From positions 1-64,000 of the forward strand of contig FR889122.1 in the NCBI GenBank assembly GCA_000436835.1: DNA of 64,000 bases, read 5' to 3'. Positions within the stretch are counted from its first letter, which is position 1; every line of letters starts with the position of its first letter. Made by a program: the position numbers and the translations under genes. Below the pieces are notes generated by a model that was not told where the DNA came from, did no database searches, and worked only from the letters and a program-made list of their open reading frames with translations. Source of the DNA: Eubacterium sp. CAG:251. GTDB lineage: Bacteria > Bacillota > Clostridia > Oscillospirales > Acutalibacteraceae. Below, one piece after another: positions 1-7,840 of this stretch.

Positions 1-198
1 CCCGCTCGCAAAATACGAAATTTATCTCACTTTCTCGAAGTCTCAAAGCGTGTAGAAATTTGTAATTTGACTTTTTCTACACGCTATAAGGTGTTATTCG
101 GCATTGTTTTGATTGTTTTTTATTATATATCTCTATTCAAATAAATGCGACAAATTCTCGTATTTTGTCGATTATTAAACTAAACAATTCTTATTATA
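1..198. repeat. Non-coding region with nested inverted repeats
   Basis: No coding signal is visible. Two nested inverted repeats are present. An imperfect outer pair (about 7-23 and 150-170, both containing AAAATACGA or its complement) encloses a perfect 12-bp pair (AGCGTGTAGAAA at 47-58 and its complement at 74-85). The right outer arm can also fold locally (CGACAAA/TTTGTCG, 148-170). There is no clear U-tract, so a terminator role is weak. The window begins here, so the preceding gene is unknown. The element could be the end of an upstream transcript or a small mobile-element remnant. Confidence 0.4.
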
Positions 199-227
199 TT
201 GTTTTATATGAATTATTATGATATAAT
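199..227 (+). promoter_or_regulatory. Sigma-A type promoter for the SdpI-like gene
   Basis: TTGTTT and TATAAT are separated by 17 bases and lie about 17 bases upstream of the start codon at 245, which is preceded by an AGGTGA ribosome binding site. The -10 hexamer is a perfect match and the -35 is partial. Confidence 0.6.
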
Positions 228-244
228 TAGTCAGGTGATTATTT

Positions 245-625
245 ATGCAAATGTGGTTTTTTATGCTGTTTATAGTAATAGTTTTACCGTTTATTATGTT
301 TATGTGCAGCTTTTATTTTATTGCAGGCGGTCCTAAAAATATTAATAATATTTTTGGCTACAGAACAGGTTGGTCGATGATTAATAAGGATACTTGGACT
401 TTTGCTCACGAATATTGCGGTAAGCTGTGGCTTAAAGTCAGCATTATTTTCATTTTGGCATCAATTGTTATTATGCTTTGCCTTATCAAAACCGACCAAA
501 GAGTATTTGTTGCTGTTGGATTTGTTATCTTTATTGCTGAATTTGTAACCTTGTTTTTTACAATTAATAAAACAGAAAAGGCACTGGCAGACAATTTTGA
601 CATTAAAGGTAACAGAAAAAAATAA
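245..625 (+). CDS. SdpI-family integral membrane protein
   Basis: A 126-residue membrane protein with three hydrophobic segments (about residues 4-27, 61-81 and 86-105). The stretch after the first segment contains GYRTGWSM followed by TWTFAHEYCGKLW, which resembles the conserved GYRT...N...W...A region of the SdpI/YhfL family. SdpI in Bacillus is the immunity protein and signal receptor for the SdpC toxin, but most clostridial members are stand-alone and of unknown role. No sdpC or SdpR-like gene is next to it, so an immunity function is not supported here. It appears to be a single-gene unit with its own promoter. Confidence 0.7.
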   Translation: MQMWFFMLFIVIVLPFIMFMCSFYFIAGGPKNINNIFGYRTGWSMINKDTWTFAHEYCGKLWLKVSIIFILASIVIMLCLIKTDQRVFVAVGFVIFIAEFVTLFFTINKTEKALADNFDIKGNRKK

Positions 626-674
626 TATTCATTTTGCGTTTGATGTATAAACTGTTTAAAATTTATACATAATA

Positions 675-693
675 TCCTATTGACAAGGTAGGA
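675..693 (+). promoter_or_regulatory. Palindromic operator 1, overlapping the nifS -35
   Basis: TCCTAT-7-GTAGGA, a 19-bp imperfect palindrome, covers the -35 hexamer of the nifS promoter. A near-identical palindrome begins 35 bp downstream. Arm length and A/T-rich centre fit an Rrf2-family (IscR/CymR type) site, which is inferred from the target genes. A protein bound here would block RNA polymerase. Confidence 0.6.
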
Positions 694-708
694 AATTAGT
701 GCTATTAT
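680..708 (+). promoter_or_regulatory. Sigma-A promoter of the nifS operon
   Basis: TTGACA, 17-base spacer, TATTAT. The -35 matches the consensus exactly. The promoter is sandwiched between two palindromes (675-693 and 710-728) and is followed by a leader of about 100 bases before nifS. It probably drives nifS through the Nudix gene, since those genes are separated by a few bases or overlap. Confidence 0.7.
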
Positions 709-709
709 T

Positions 710-728
710 TCCTATTGAAAAGATAGGA
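710..728 (+). promoter_or_regulatory. Palindromic operator 2, at the nifS transcription start
   Basis: TCCTAT-7-ATAGGA is a perfect 6-bp-arm palindrome of 19 bp lying directly after the -10 hexamer, where transcription would begin. It shares both arms and the TGA.AAG centre with operator 1. Confidence 0.6.
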
Positions 729-817
729 ATATTAACTTATATATTCTTTCTTTATTTTTATTAATTTCCTGTCAACCACAGCAGGCTAAAAACAATTGTG
801 GTTAGAAAGGCGATATT

Positions 818-1993
818 ATGACAGTTTATGCAGATAATGCAGCAACAACTCAGATGAGCGATAGTGTGTTAAAAGCAATGATGCCGCTTCTTACCGACAT
901 TTACGGTAATCCGTCATCACTCCATTCTGTTGGTCAAATTGCTAAGGAGCATTTGGAAGCTGCAAGGGAAACTGTTGCCGAATGTATCGGAGCAGACCCT
1001 AAAGAAATATATTTCACATCAGGCGGCAGTGAGGCTGATAATCAGGCTATTCGTTCTGCTGCTTACATTGGCGCAAGAAAAGGTAAAAAGCATATTATTT
1101 CAAGTAAGTTTGAACATCATGCTGTTCTTCACACGCTTGATGCGCTCAAAAAAGAAGGATTTGAGGTTACTCTTCTTGACGTTTATTCAAACGGCATTGT
1201 TAAGCCTGAGGATGTAGCAAACGCTATTACAGATGAAACCTGCCTTGTAACCATAATGACAGCTAATAACGAAATCGGCACAATTCAGCCAATTGCCGAG
1301 ATAGGTAAGATTTGTAAGGAAAAAGGTGTACTTTTTCATACAGATGCTGTTCAGGCGGTAGGTCATATTCCGGTTAATGTTAAGGATATGAATTGCGATA
1401 TGCTGTCTGTTTCGGCTCATAAATTCCATGGCCCTAAGGGTGTAGGTTTCCTTTATGCACGTAAAGGTATTCTTCTTACAAATATTATTTACGGCGGCGC
1501 TCAGGAGCGTAATAAAAGAGCCGGTACTGAAAATATGGCTTCTATTGTCGGTATGGCAACAGCCATTAAGGATGCTACAGACCATCTTAAAGAAAATGCC
1601 GAAAAGGTTACCGCAATGAGAAACAGACTCATAGATGGGCTTAAAGGAATTGAAAGAAGCAGAATTAACGGTGACCTTGAGCATCATTTACCGGGAACAT
1701 TGAATATGTGCTTTGAGGGCATTGAGGGCGAAAGTCTCCTTCTTTTACTTGACGCTAAGGGTATTTGTGCATCAAGCGGCTCAGCTTGCACAAGCGGCAG
1801 TCTTGACCCGTCACACGTTCTTCTTTCAATCGGTGTCCCTGTAGAAATCGCACATGGCTCATTGAGATTGTCAATAAGTGAATATAACACTATGGAACAA
1901 ATGGATCATATTGTAAAATCAGTTCCGGAGGTAGTAAGTTACCTTCGTTCTATTTCTCCCGTTTGGGAAAGAATTAAAAAGGAGGAAAAATAA
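818..1993 (+). CDS. nifS: Cysteine desulfurase, NifS/IscS family
   Basis: A 391-residue PLP enzyme that converts cysteine to alanine and passes persulfide sulfur to acceptors. Visible motifs are the PLP-lysine region SAHKFHGPKG (about 200-210), HTDAVQAVG, the RAGTEN segment, and the mobile catalytic cysteine loop SSGSACTSG (about 320-328), whose long form marks group I IscS/NifS enzymes. Length is typical. It is followed two bases later by the NifU-like scaffold and then by two sulfur or Fe-S clients (nadA, mnmA), so it probably supplies both Fe-S cluster assembly and tRNA thiolation. The ATG at 818 is preceded by GAAAGGCGATATT. Paired palindromes around its promoter suggest repression by an Rrf2-type regulator. 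Confidence 0.95.
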   Translation: MTVYADNAATTQMSDSVLKAMMPLLTDIYGNPSSLHSVGQIAKEHLEAARETVAECIGADPKEIYFTSGGSEADNQAIRSAAYIGARKGKKHIISSKFEHHAVLHTLDALKKEGFEVTLLDVYSNGIVKPEDVANAITDETCLVTIMTANNEIGTIQPIAEIGKICKEKGVLFHTDAVQAVGHIPVNVKDMNCDMLSVSAHKFHGPKGVGFLYARKGILLTNIIYGGAQERNKRAGTENMASIVGMATAIKDATDHLKENAEKVTAMRNRLIDGLKGIERSRINGDLEHHLPGTLNMCFEGIEGESLLLLLDAKGICASSGSACTSGSLDPSHVLLSIGVPVEIAHGSLRLSISEYNTMEQMDHIVKSVPEVVSYLRSISPVWERIKKEEK

Positions 1994-1995
1994 TT

Positions 1996-2433
1996 ATGGC
2001 TCTATACTCAGAAAAAGTAATGGACCACTTTACAAATCCGAGAAATGTTGGTAAAATTGAAGATGCCGACGGTATTGGTGAAGTTGGTAACGCTAAGTGT
2101 GGCGATATAATGAAAATGTATATTAAGGTTAGCGACGACGGCATTATTGAAGACGTTAAGTTTAACACCTTCGGTTGTGCTTCTGCTATCGCATCAAGCT
2201 CAATGGCTACGGAAATGATTAAAGGCCAGCCTATTGATAAAGCTTTAGAGCTTACTAATAAGGCAGTTGTTGAGGCGCTTGACGGTTTGCCACCGGTTAA
2301 AATTCACTGTTCTGTTTTGGCGGAAGAGGCAGTTAAGGCTGCTGTTAAAGATTATTATGATAAAAAAGGCATAGAATATGACCCTGCTGAATTTGCAGGT
2401 GTTGACTGTGCGGAGTGCGGAGTACACAATTAA
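1996..2433 (+). CDS. nifU: Fe-S cluster assembly scaffold, NifU/IscU-like
   Basis: A 145-residue scaffold consisting of the IscU-type domain only, without the C-terminal Nfu domain of full NifU. It starts with YSEKVMDHFTNPRNVG, and its three cluster-ligand cysteines lie in GNAKCGD (about 35), FGCASAIASSS (about 60) and KIHCSVLAEEA (about 103). An extra C-terminal pair, GVDCAECG, is present, as in many clostridial homologues. It takes sulfur from the adjacent NifS and assembles 2Fe-2S or 4Fe-4S clusters for apoproteins. The start is two bases after the nifS stop with GGAGG upstream, so the two are surely co-transcribed. Confidence 0.92.
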   Translation: MALYSEKVMDHFTNPRNVGKIEDADGIGEVGNAKCGDIMKMYIKVSDDGIIEDVKFNTFGCASAIASSSMATEMIKGQPIDKALELTNKAVVEALDGLPPVKIHCSVLAEEAVKAAVKDYYDKKGIEYDPAEFAGVDCAECGVHN

Positions 2434-2434
2434 T

Positions 2435-3346
2435 ATGATTTCTGATATTCAGCAAGAGATAATTAAGCTCAAAAAGGAGAAGGATATTTGTATCCTTGCT
2501 CATTGCTATCAATCACCGGAAATATTGGAGGTTGCCGACTTTGTCGGTGACTCCTTTGCTCTCTCTGTAGAGGCATCAAAAGTTAATAATAAAACAGTAA
2601 TTATGTGCGGTGTACGCTTTATGGCTGAAACCGTTAAAATACTGTCACCTGACAAAACGGTCTATTTGGCAAATCCCGATGCAGGATGCCCTATGGCTGA
2701 AATGATGGATAAAGAGGTTATTTCGCTTGTTAAGGAGCAATATCCCGATTATACGGTTGTTGCCTATATTAACACTACAAGTGAACTTAAAACAATTTGC
2801 GATGTTTGTGTAACTTCTTCATCTGCATTAAAAATTTGCAAACAGATTGAAAACAAAAATATTCTTTTTATTCCCGATTGCAATTTAGGTGATTGGATTT
2901 CTAAGCAACTTCCGGAAAAGAACTTTAAGCTTTTGAGCGGTGGATGCCCAACTCACGCAAGAATGGGTGAAAGGGACGTTAAGAGGGCAAGAGAAGCTCA
3001 CCCTGATGCACTTTTACTTGTTCACCCTGAGTGCGTGCCTGATGTTGTTAAACACGCCGATTATGTAGGCTCAACAACAGGTATTATGAATTATGCCAAG
3101 GAAAGCGACGCTAAGGAATTTATTATCGGTACGGAAAACAGTATTGTAACTCATCTTCAAATGAGCTGTCCTGATAAAATGTTTTATCCGCTTTCCAAGG
3201 ACTGTGTATGCCATAATATGAAGGCTACCACGCTTGTCGACGTACTTAATTGCTGCAAGGGTGTTTTCGGTGAAGAAATTACTCTTGATGAAGAAACATA
3301 TATCGGTGCAAAAAAATGCATCGATGAAATGATAAGGCTTGGTTAA
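2435..3346 (+). CDS. nadA: Quinolinate synthase NadA
   Basis: A 303-residue 4Fe-4S enzyme that condenses iminoaspartate with dihydroxyacetone phosphate to form quinolinate for NAD synthesis. The three cluster-ligand cysteines are identifiable by position and context: C85 (GCPMAE), C171 (GGCPTH) and C257 (KDCVCHN), with the expected 86-residue spacing. The conserved LAHCYQ and FVGDSFAL segments are near the N-terminus. The ATG at 2435, one base after the nifU stop, gives the family's usual length; earlier in-frame codons lie inside nifU. nadB and nadC, the usual partners, are not nearby. Placement next to nifS-nifU fits its oxygen-sensitive cluster and recalls Bacillus, where NifS matures NadA. 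Confidence 0.95.
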   Translation: MISDIQQEIIKLKKEKDICILAHCYQSPEILEVADFVGDSFALSVEASKVNNKTVIMCGVRFMAETVKILSPDKTVYLANPDAGCPMAEMMDKEVISLVKEQYPDYTVVAYINTTSELKTICDVCVTSSSALKICKQIENKNILFIPDCNLGDWISKQLPEKNFKLLSGGCPTHARMGERDVKRAREAHPDALLLVHPECVPDVVKHADYVGSTTGIMNYAKESDAKEFIIGTENSIVTHLQMSCPDKMFYPLSKDCVCHNMKATTLVDVLNCCKGVFGEEITLDEETYIGAKKCIDEMIRLG

Positions 3347-4408
3347 ATGAATAAAAAATGTATTATCGCAATGAGCGGTGGCGTTGATTCCAGCGTTGCC
3401 GCTTTTTTAATGAAAGAAAAAGGATATGAATGTATCGGCGCAACAATGAAACTTTATGATAACGAGGAAATCGGTATCAGTAGGGAAAAGACCTGTTGCT
3501 CGCTTGACGATATTGAAGATGCAAGAGCTGTTGCACGCCGTCTTTCTATGCCTTATTACGTTTTTAATTTTAAAGACGAATTTGAGGAAAAGGTTATAAA
3601 TAAGTTTATCAGAACTTATGAAAACGGCGGAACTCCTAATCCTTGTATTGATTGTAACAGATATTTAAAGTTTGAAAAGCTTTTTCAGCGTATGAACGAG
3701 CTCGGCTTCGATTATGTTGTAACAGGTCACTATGCAATTGTTGAGGAAAAAGACGGCTGGTTTTATCTTAAAAAGGGTAGAGACGATACTAAAGACCAAA
3801 GTTATGTTCTTTATTCGCTTACTCAAAATCAGCTTGCGCATATTCAATTTCCTTTGGGCGAATATTCTAAAACGGAAATCCGTAAAATTGCAGAGGAGCA
3901 GCATTTCTTGAACGCACGCAAGCGTGACAGTCAGGATATTTGCTTTGTTCCCGACGGTTATTACGCTAAGTTTATTGAAGGTTATCTCGGTAAAACATAT
4001 CCCGACGGTGATTTTGTCGATATTAACGGTAATGTAATCGGAAGGCACCATGGTATTATTAGATACACAAACGGTCAGCGCAAAGGGCTTGGTGTCGCTT
4101 TTGGCAAGCCTATGTATGTTGCCGATAAGAATATTGAAAAGAATACGGTAACTCTTTGTACTAATGATGAACTGTTTTCAAGGGAAGTAAACGCAGTTGA
4201 TTTTAATTTGCTTGTTCCTGATTTACCCAATGAATTTAAGTGTAAAGCCCGTGTGCGTTATAATATGAAAGAGCAGGGAGCAACAGCTTATTTGGACGGC
4301 GACAAACTGAAGCTTATTTTTGATGAGCCGCAAAGAGCAATAACCAAAGGACAGGCTGTGGTGCTTTATGACGGCGATACAGTCATTGGCGGAGGAACTA
4401 TAATATGA
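3347..4408 (+). CDS. mnmA: tRNA-specific 2-thiouridylase MnmA
   Basis: A 353-residue enzyme that thiolates U34 of tRNA-Lys, Glu and Gln. It shows the N-terminal PP-loop SGGVDSS (residues 10-16), the NPCIDCN segment with cysteines near 100 and 103, and the second catalytic cysteine in DSQDICFVPDG (about 200). The C-terminal GKPMYVADKN and beta-barrel region are typical. The TCCSLDD insert near residue 50 is common in clostridial versions. The start follows the nadA stop directly. The upstream NifS is a plausible direct sulfur donor, as a dedicated desulfurase is for MnmA in Bacillus. It overlaps the next gene by four bases. Confidence 0.93.
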   Translation: MNKKCIIAMSGGVDSSVAAFLMKEKGYECIGATMKLYDNEEIGISREKTCCSLDDIEDARAVARRLSMPYYVFNFKDEFEEKVINKFIRTYENGGTPNPCIDCNRYLKFEKLFQRMNELGFDYVVTGHYAIVEEKDGWFYLKKGRDDTKDQSYVLYSLTQNQLAHIQFPLGEYSKTEIRKIAEEQHFLNARKRDSQDICFVPDGYYAKFIEGYLGKTYPDGDFVDINGNVIGRHHGIIRYTNGQRKGLGVAFGKPMYVADKNIEKNTVTLCTNDELFSREVNAVDFNLLVPDLPNEFKCKARVRYNMKEQGATAYLDGDKLKLIFDEPQRAITKGQAVVLYDGDTVIGGGTII

Positions 4409-4869
4409 ACGGCGAAAATATGTGTTATAAGCAATCTGTCACGGCTGTGGTGCTTAGGAACAACAAAGTGCTTCTTGCTCGTCATACATACGGTGCCGGT
4501 AAGGATTTTCTTATTGTTCCGGGAGGTTATCTTAATTTATACGAAACTCCTGAAGATGCAGTGAAAAGAGAATTCCTTGAAGAAACAGGAGTTGTGATTG
4601 AGCCTAAAAATATTATCGCTGTCAGGTTTAATCTTAAGGATTGGTATGTTGCGTTTTCTGCTGATTATGTAAGCGGTAGGGAACATTCTGACAATGATGA
4701 AAACAGCGAGGTGCTGTGGCTTGACGTTGATGAGGCGTTAAATCGTTCTGATGTACCTGAGCTTACAAAGAAACTTATTGAGGCGGCTATTAATATTAAT
4801 TCTCCTTTTGAAAAGAAAGAATTTATCAGCCGTGAAAATCACGGCACTTATTCGCTTTATACTAAATAA
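4405..4869 (+). CDS. Nudix hydrolase
   Basis: A 154-residue protein with a complete Nudix box: a G, E five residues later, then REFLEETGV after seven more (about residues 45-68), giving the Mg2+-binding REUXEEXGU signature. It should hydrolyse a nucleoside diphosphate linked to another group. Its substrate cannot be read from sequence, although candidates in this operon are NAD-related or damaged nucleotides. It overlaps mnmA by four bases (ATGA) and is the last gene of the nifS unit. No strong terminator follows within the next 200 bases. Confidence 0.85.
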   Translation: MNGENMCYKQSVTAVVLRNNKVLLARHTYGAGKDFLIVPGGYLNLYETPEDAVKREFLEETGVVIEPKNIIAVRFNLKDWYVAFSADYVSGREHSDNDENSEVLWLDVDEALNRSDVPELTKKLIEAAININSPFEKKEFISRENHGTYSLYTK

Positions 4870-5034
4870 ATATACTATATATTGGTCAGTTTAATTTATA
4901 ATAACTATATTTGTAAATATTCAACTTTTGTCTTATTTTTCTAAATTTTTTATTTTTCTGTTACAAAATAGTTCAAAAAGCGTTAATGTTTACAATTTGT
5001 TCATAAAATACTGCCATTTCTGTATATTTTTTTG

Positions 5035-5063
5035 TTGAAATTTAATATCTTTAATGGTATACT
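5035..5063 (+). promoter_or_regulatory. Sigma-A promoter for the Lys-rich membrane protein
   Basis: TTGAAA, 17 bases, TATACT, about 30 bases upstream of the TTG start at 5095. The rest of 4870-5034 is A+T-rich non-coding DNA in which I see no further signal. Confidence 0.6.
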
Positions 5064-5094
5064 ACTATTAGACTTATAAGGGGGTAATTGTGCC

Positions 5095-5970
5095 TTGACT
5101 AAAGAAGAAAAGCAAACAAAGAAACTTGCCAAGAAAGAGGCAAAATCTGAAAAGAAAGAAGCTAAAGCTGAAAAAGCAAATGCTAAATATAAAGCAAAGG
5201 CTGAAAAGAAACATGCTAAAGCTTATGCAAGCTTCGTAAAGGATACTGAAAAGAAGAATGCAAAGCTTCAGGCTAAGGCTCAAAAAGACGGTAAGGAATT
5301 TGTTCCTATCGCAATTCCTAATGTTGATGAATATCAAACAAAGAAGGAAATCAAGGCTGAAAAGGCTACAACTAAAGCATACGGAAAGTATGTTAAGAAA
5401 TTAGAAAAGAAGAATGCCAAGGTAGAGAAAAAGTGCGCAAAGAAAGGTAAACCTTTCGTTCCTGTTCAAATTCCTACCGAAGAGGAATTTGCTAATTCAT
5501 CAACTGCAAATCAAAATAAGGCAGGAAAGATTATCCTTATGATAATTCTCCTTCTTCTTATTTGGTTCTTAATTTACTTCATCATTATGTATGTAAACAC
5601 TGCTTATGTCGCACCTGTTGTTGAGGAAACAACCGTTGCAGAGGAAAGCAAAAAACCGGCTGTATATGACCTTTATTCTAATCCACACGAGATTACTACT
5701 ACTCCTGATTATAATGTTAATGATGCTAAGCGTATGCTTAAGCAAACAATTCACGATAATTGGAGAGAAATAGGTTACAGTTCAGATGCATCAAACAGCG
5801 CAATTTCATTTAATAATAGTATTAAGACCGTAAATGGTGCTGATTGCTATATGTTTACATGTTCAGGTAAGCAATATGCAGTTGCCGTTAAGCTTTCTGC
5901 AGTTTATTATGTAAATAACGGTGAATATGTACCGCTTTCATTTGCTAATACTGACATTTTGTTTGAATAA
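5095..5970 (+). CDS. Lys/Ala-rich coiled-coil protein with internal repeats and one TM segment
   Basis: A 291-residue protein I do not recognise. Residues 1-140 are strongly basic and probably helical. They contain two copies of a repeat of about 38 residues that ends KEFVPIAIPNVDEYQ in one copy and KPFVPVQIPTEEEFA in the other. One hydrophobic segment (about 145-168) follows, then a 120-residue C-terminal domain that should lie outside the membrane. TTG at 5095 is the start because AAGGGGG precedes it at good spacing and no in-frame ATG or GTG lies upstream. It is a single-gene unit with its own promoter and terminator. The basic cytoplasmic half could bind nucleic acid or acidic partners, but that is only inference. 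Confidence 0.75.
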   Translation: MTKEEKQTKKLAKKEAKSEKKEAKAEKANAKYKAKAEKKHAKAYASFVKDTEKKNAKLQAKAQKDGKEFVPIAIPNVDEYQTKKEIKAEKATTKAYGKYVKKLEKKNAKVEKKCAKKGKPFVPVQIPTEEEFANSSTANQNKAGKIILMIILLLLIWFLIYFIIMYVNTAYVAPVVEETTVAEESKKPAVYDLYSNPHEITTTPDYNVNDAKRMLKQTIHDNWREIGYSSDASNSAISFNNSIKTVNGADCYMFTCSGKQYAVAVKLSAVYYVNNGEYVPLSFANTDILFE

Positions 5971-5999
5971 TACATAAAACATTTTAATATTGTATTTTA

Positions 6000-6030
6000 A
6001 AAGCTGTCATCGTTGATGACAGCTTTTTTT
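6000..6030 (+). terminator. Rho-independent terminator
   Basis: AAAGCTGTCATC, GTT loop, and the complementary arm, followed by seven T residues. It ends the Lys-rich membrane protein transcript. Confidence 0.85.
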
Positions 6031-6054
6031 ATATTATTGTTTTAGATATTTCAA

Positions 6055-6092
6055 AAAATAAAAAACACCTTGCAAATTAATGCAAGGTGTTT
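6055..6092 (-). terminator. Rho-independent terminator of the SDR gene
   Basis: On the minus strand the arms AAACACCTTGCA and TGCAAGGTGTTT are followed by a T-rich tract. It lies 30 bases after the stop codon of the SDR/zinc-ribbon gene. Confidence 0.8.
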
Positions 6093-6120
6093 AGTAATTT
6101 ATATGTATTTAAGTCAGTGC

Positions 6121-7683
6121 TTAGTGCTTAATATCGTCCCATTTAACACCGTTAATATGGAAGAGGTCGTCAAACTTGTAAACATTATGCTCTTCCTTAG
6201 TGTGGTTAGGATACCAAACTTGAGCGAAGAACGGGTTAGTCTTAGCAACCTCGTCATAGTTCCATTCCTTCTGTGGAATGTAGCATTCAGGGCACCAGTG
6301 ACCGCCAAGAAGAATAAGTGCAGGTGAAGCTTCAAATTCAGCACCGCAAGTGCCGCATTTCCACTTAAGCTTTGTAGCCATATCTCCCTTAACCATTGTT
6401 TCGCTGAGGCATTCACCGCCACGGAACTTAGCTGCTTGCTTCATATCTTCAATGTCAAGCTCTGATTCAGGCTTGCTTTCATCATAGCCGTGGTCAAGCT
6501 TAAACTGTTCAGCAGCGCTGCTATCCTTATCAAACTTGATGATTTTAAAGTCTTCCCACTTTGTAGGAATCTTGTTGTATTCTTCAAGTGAACCATAGTA
6601 TGCAGACATTCTTTCAGGATTATTTGTTTTAACCCAATCAAGAGTACCAAAGTCAGGAGTAGAAGCAATCTTTTTCATAAACGGCTTTGCACAAGCTGCT
6701 ACAAGATTCTTTGGAAGATATCTTGGTATTTTGAAATAGAATTCAACGTGGTCAGCAAGTCTGTGGAAATAGTCCTTTATAGGAAGATTTTCTCTGAAGT
6801 GTAAGTATTCTTCAAGTTTGTCACCGTCTGCATAGAATTGACCGTGGAAGTTCTTAGTGATAAACCAATTAGGCTCAAAGAGCTTTTCAGGGCCTGCAAG
6901 ACCAAGTGTTCCGAGAAGAAGTTGCTCAAATTCATAGTTAGAAATTCTGTATTCCTTACCTGAACCGATGTTGTAGAAGTGATTCCAAAAGTCAGCGCCA
7001 AGGTTGCCTGCCTTATCCTCAAGAACAAGGTTGCACATAAGTCTGCCTGAATCTTCTACTGTACACCATTCAAGCACGCCGTTGATTGGAACGTGGAACA
7101 TAATAGGATCCATATTCTTAAGAATATTAGGATAAAGAATACCTGACTGACGCATTACAACCCAATTCTTAATACCGCTTTCAACAAATGTGCGCTCAGC
7201 AACGGTCTTAGAAATTGCATAGTGGTCGTAAATTGAAATTTTGATAGGGTCACCGCAACGTCCCCAATGGATAGGATAGTTACGGTCGCCTGTTTCGGCA
7301 ACTGTACCGATATAACAAACTTTTACTGCATCAGGGTTTGGCTGAGCAAGAACAGCCTTGCAGATGCTTTGTGCAGCACCGATGTTTGTCTTTTGTGTTT
7401 TGTAAGGTTTCCAGTCAGCAGTCGGTGAAACCATACCACCTACGTGAAGGACATAGTCAGAGCCTGTAACACCTTCAAGGATTGAATCGTAATCATTAAG
7501 GTCGCCCCAAACAACCTTTACGTTTGGCTTTGCCATTAAATCCTTAAGCTTTTCTTCGTTCTTTGGGCTTTTTCTTGCAAGCATCTTGATATTGATATCA
7601 CTTGGATGCTTAAGCATTTCCTGAACGGCAGCCCAACCCATATTACCTGTACCACCGGTAATAAATACGGTTTTCTTTGCCAT
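6121..7683 (-). CDS. Extended SDR (NAD-dependent epimerase/dehydratase) fused to a zinc ribbon
   Basis: A 520-residue protein. Residues 1-300 form an extended short-chain dehydrogenase with nucleotide-binding TGGTGNMG (9-16), a D at the end of a WGDLND segment, and catalytic YDHYAISK with Y and K four residues apart. Residues from about 430 on hold CGTC and CPEC pairs 18-20 residues apart, a zinc-ribbon or rubredoxin-like module, followed by an acidic tail. Family members act on nucleotide sugars, steroids or similar secondary alcohols, and the substrate here is unknown. It is monocistronic, with AAGGAGG upstream of the ATG and its own terminator. I do not know a characterised protein with this exact architecture. 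Confidence 0.75.
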   Translation of the reverse strand: MAKKTVFITGGTGNMGWAAVQEMLKHPSDINIKMLARKSPKNEEKLKDLMAKPNVKVVWGDLNDYDSILEGVTGSDYVLHVGGMVSPTADWKPYKTQKTNIGAAQSICKAVLAQPNPDAVKVCYIGTVAETGDRNYPIHWGRCGDPIKISIYDHYAISKTVAERTFVESGIKNWVVMRQSGILYPNILKNMDPIMFHVPINGVLEWCTVEDSGRLMCNLVLEDKAGNLGADFWNHFYNIGSGKEYRISNYEFEQLLLGTLGLAGPEKLFEPNWFITKNFHGQFYADGDKLEEYLHFRENLPIKDYFHRLADHVEFYFKIPRYLPKNLVAACAKPFMKKIASTPDFGTLDWVKTNNPERMSAYYGSLEEYNKIPTKWEDFKIIKFDKDSSAAEQFKLDHGYDESKPESELDIEDMKQAAKFRGGECLSETMVKGDMATKLKWKCGTCGAEFEASPALILLGGHWCPECYIPQKEWNYDEVAKTNPFFAQVWYPNHTKEEHNVYKFDDLFHINGVKWDDIKH

Positions 7684-7794
7684 AATTTTCCTCCTTATAA
7701 GGCTATATGCCTTTTATTGCTATATAATTATAAACTATTTATTAAGAAATTACAATAGTAAATATAAAATAACCTTTATTTTTATAAATATTTG

Positions 7795-7823
7795 TTGACT
7801 TTATTTAATCGTTGTTGTATTAT
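7795..7823 (+). promoter_or_regulatory. Sigma-A promoter of metK
   Basis: TTGACT, 17 bases, TATTAT. Transcription would begin near 7830, just before the riboswitch aptamer. Confidence 0.7.
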
Positions 7824-7840
7824 ATGTGTGATGTTAATAT

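Noticed and set aside
1187..1687. Long minus-strand frames inside nifS, and similar frames inside pflB, metK and the SDR gene
   Set aside because: They are antisense shadows of real genes, with no ribosome binding site and no family similarity.
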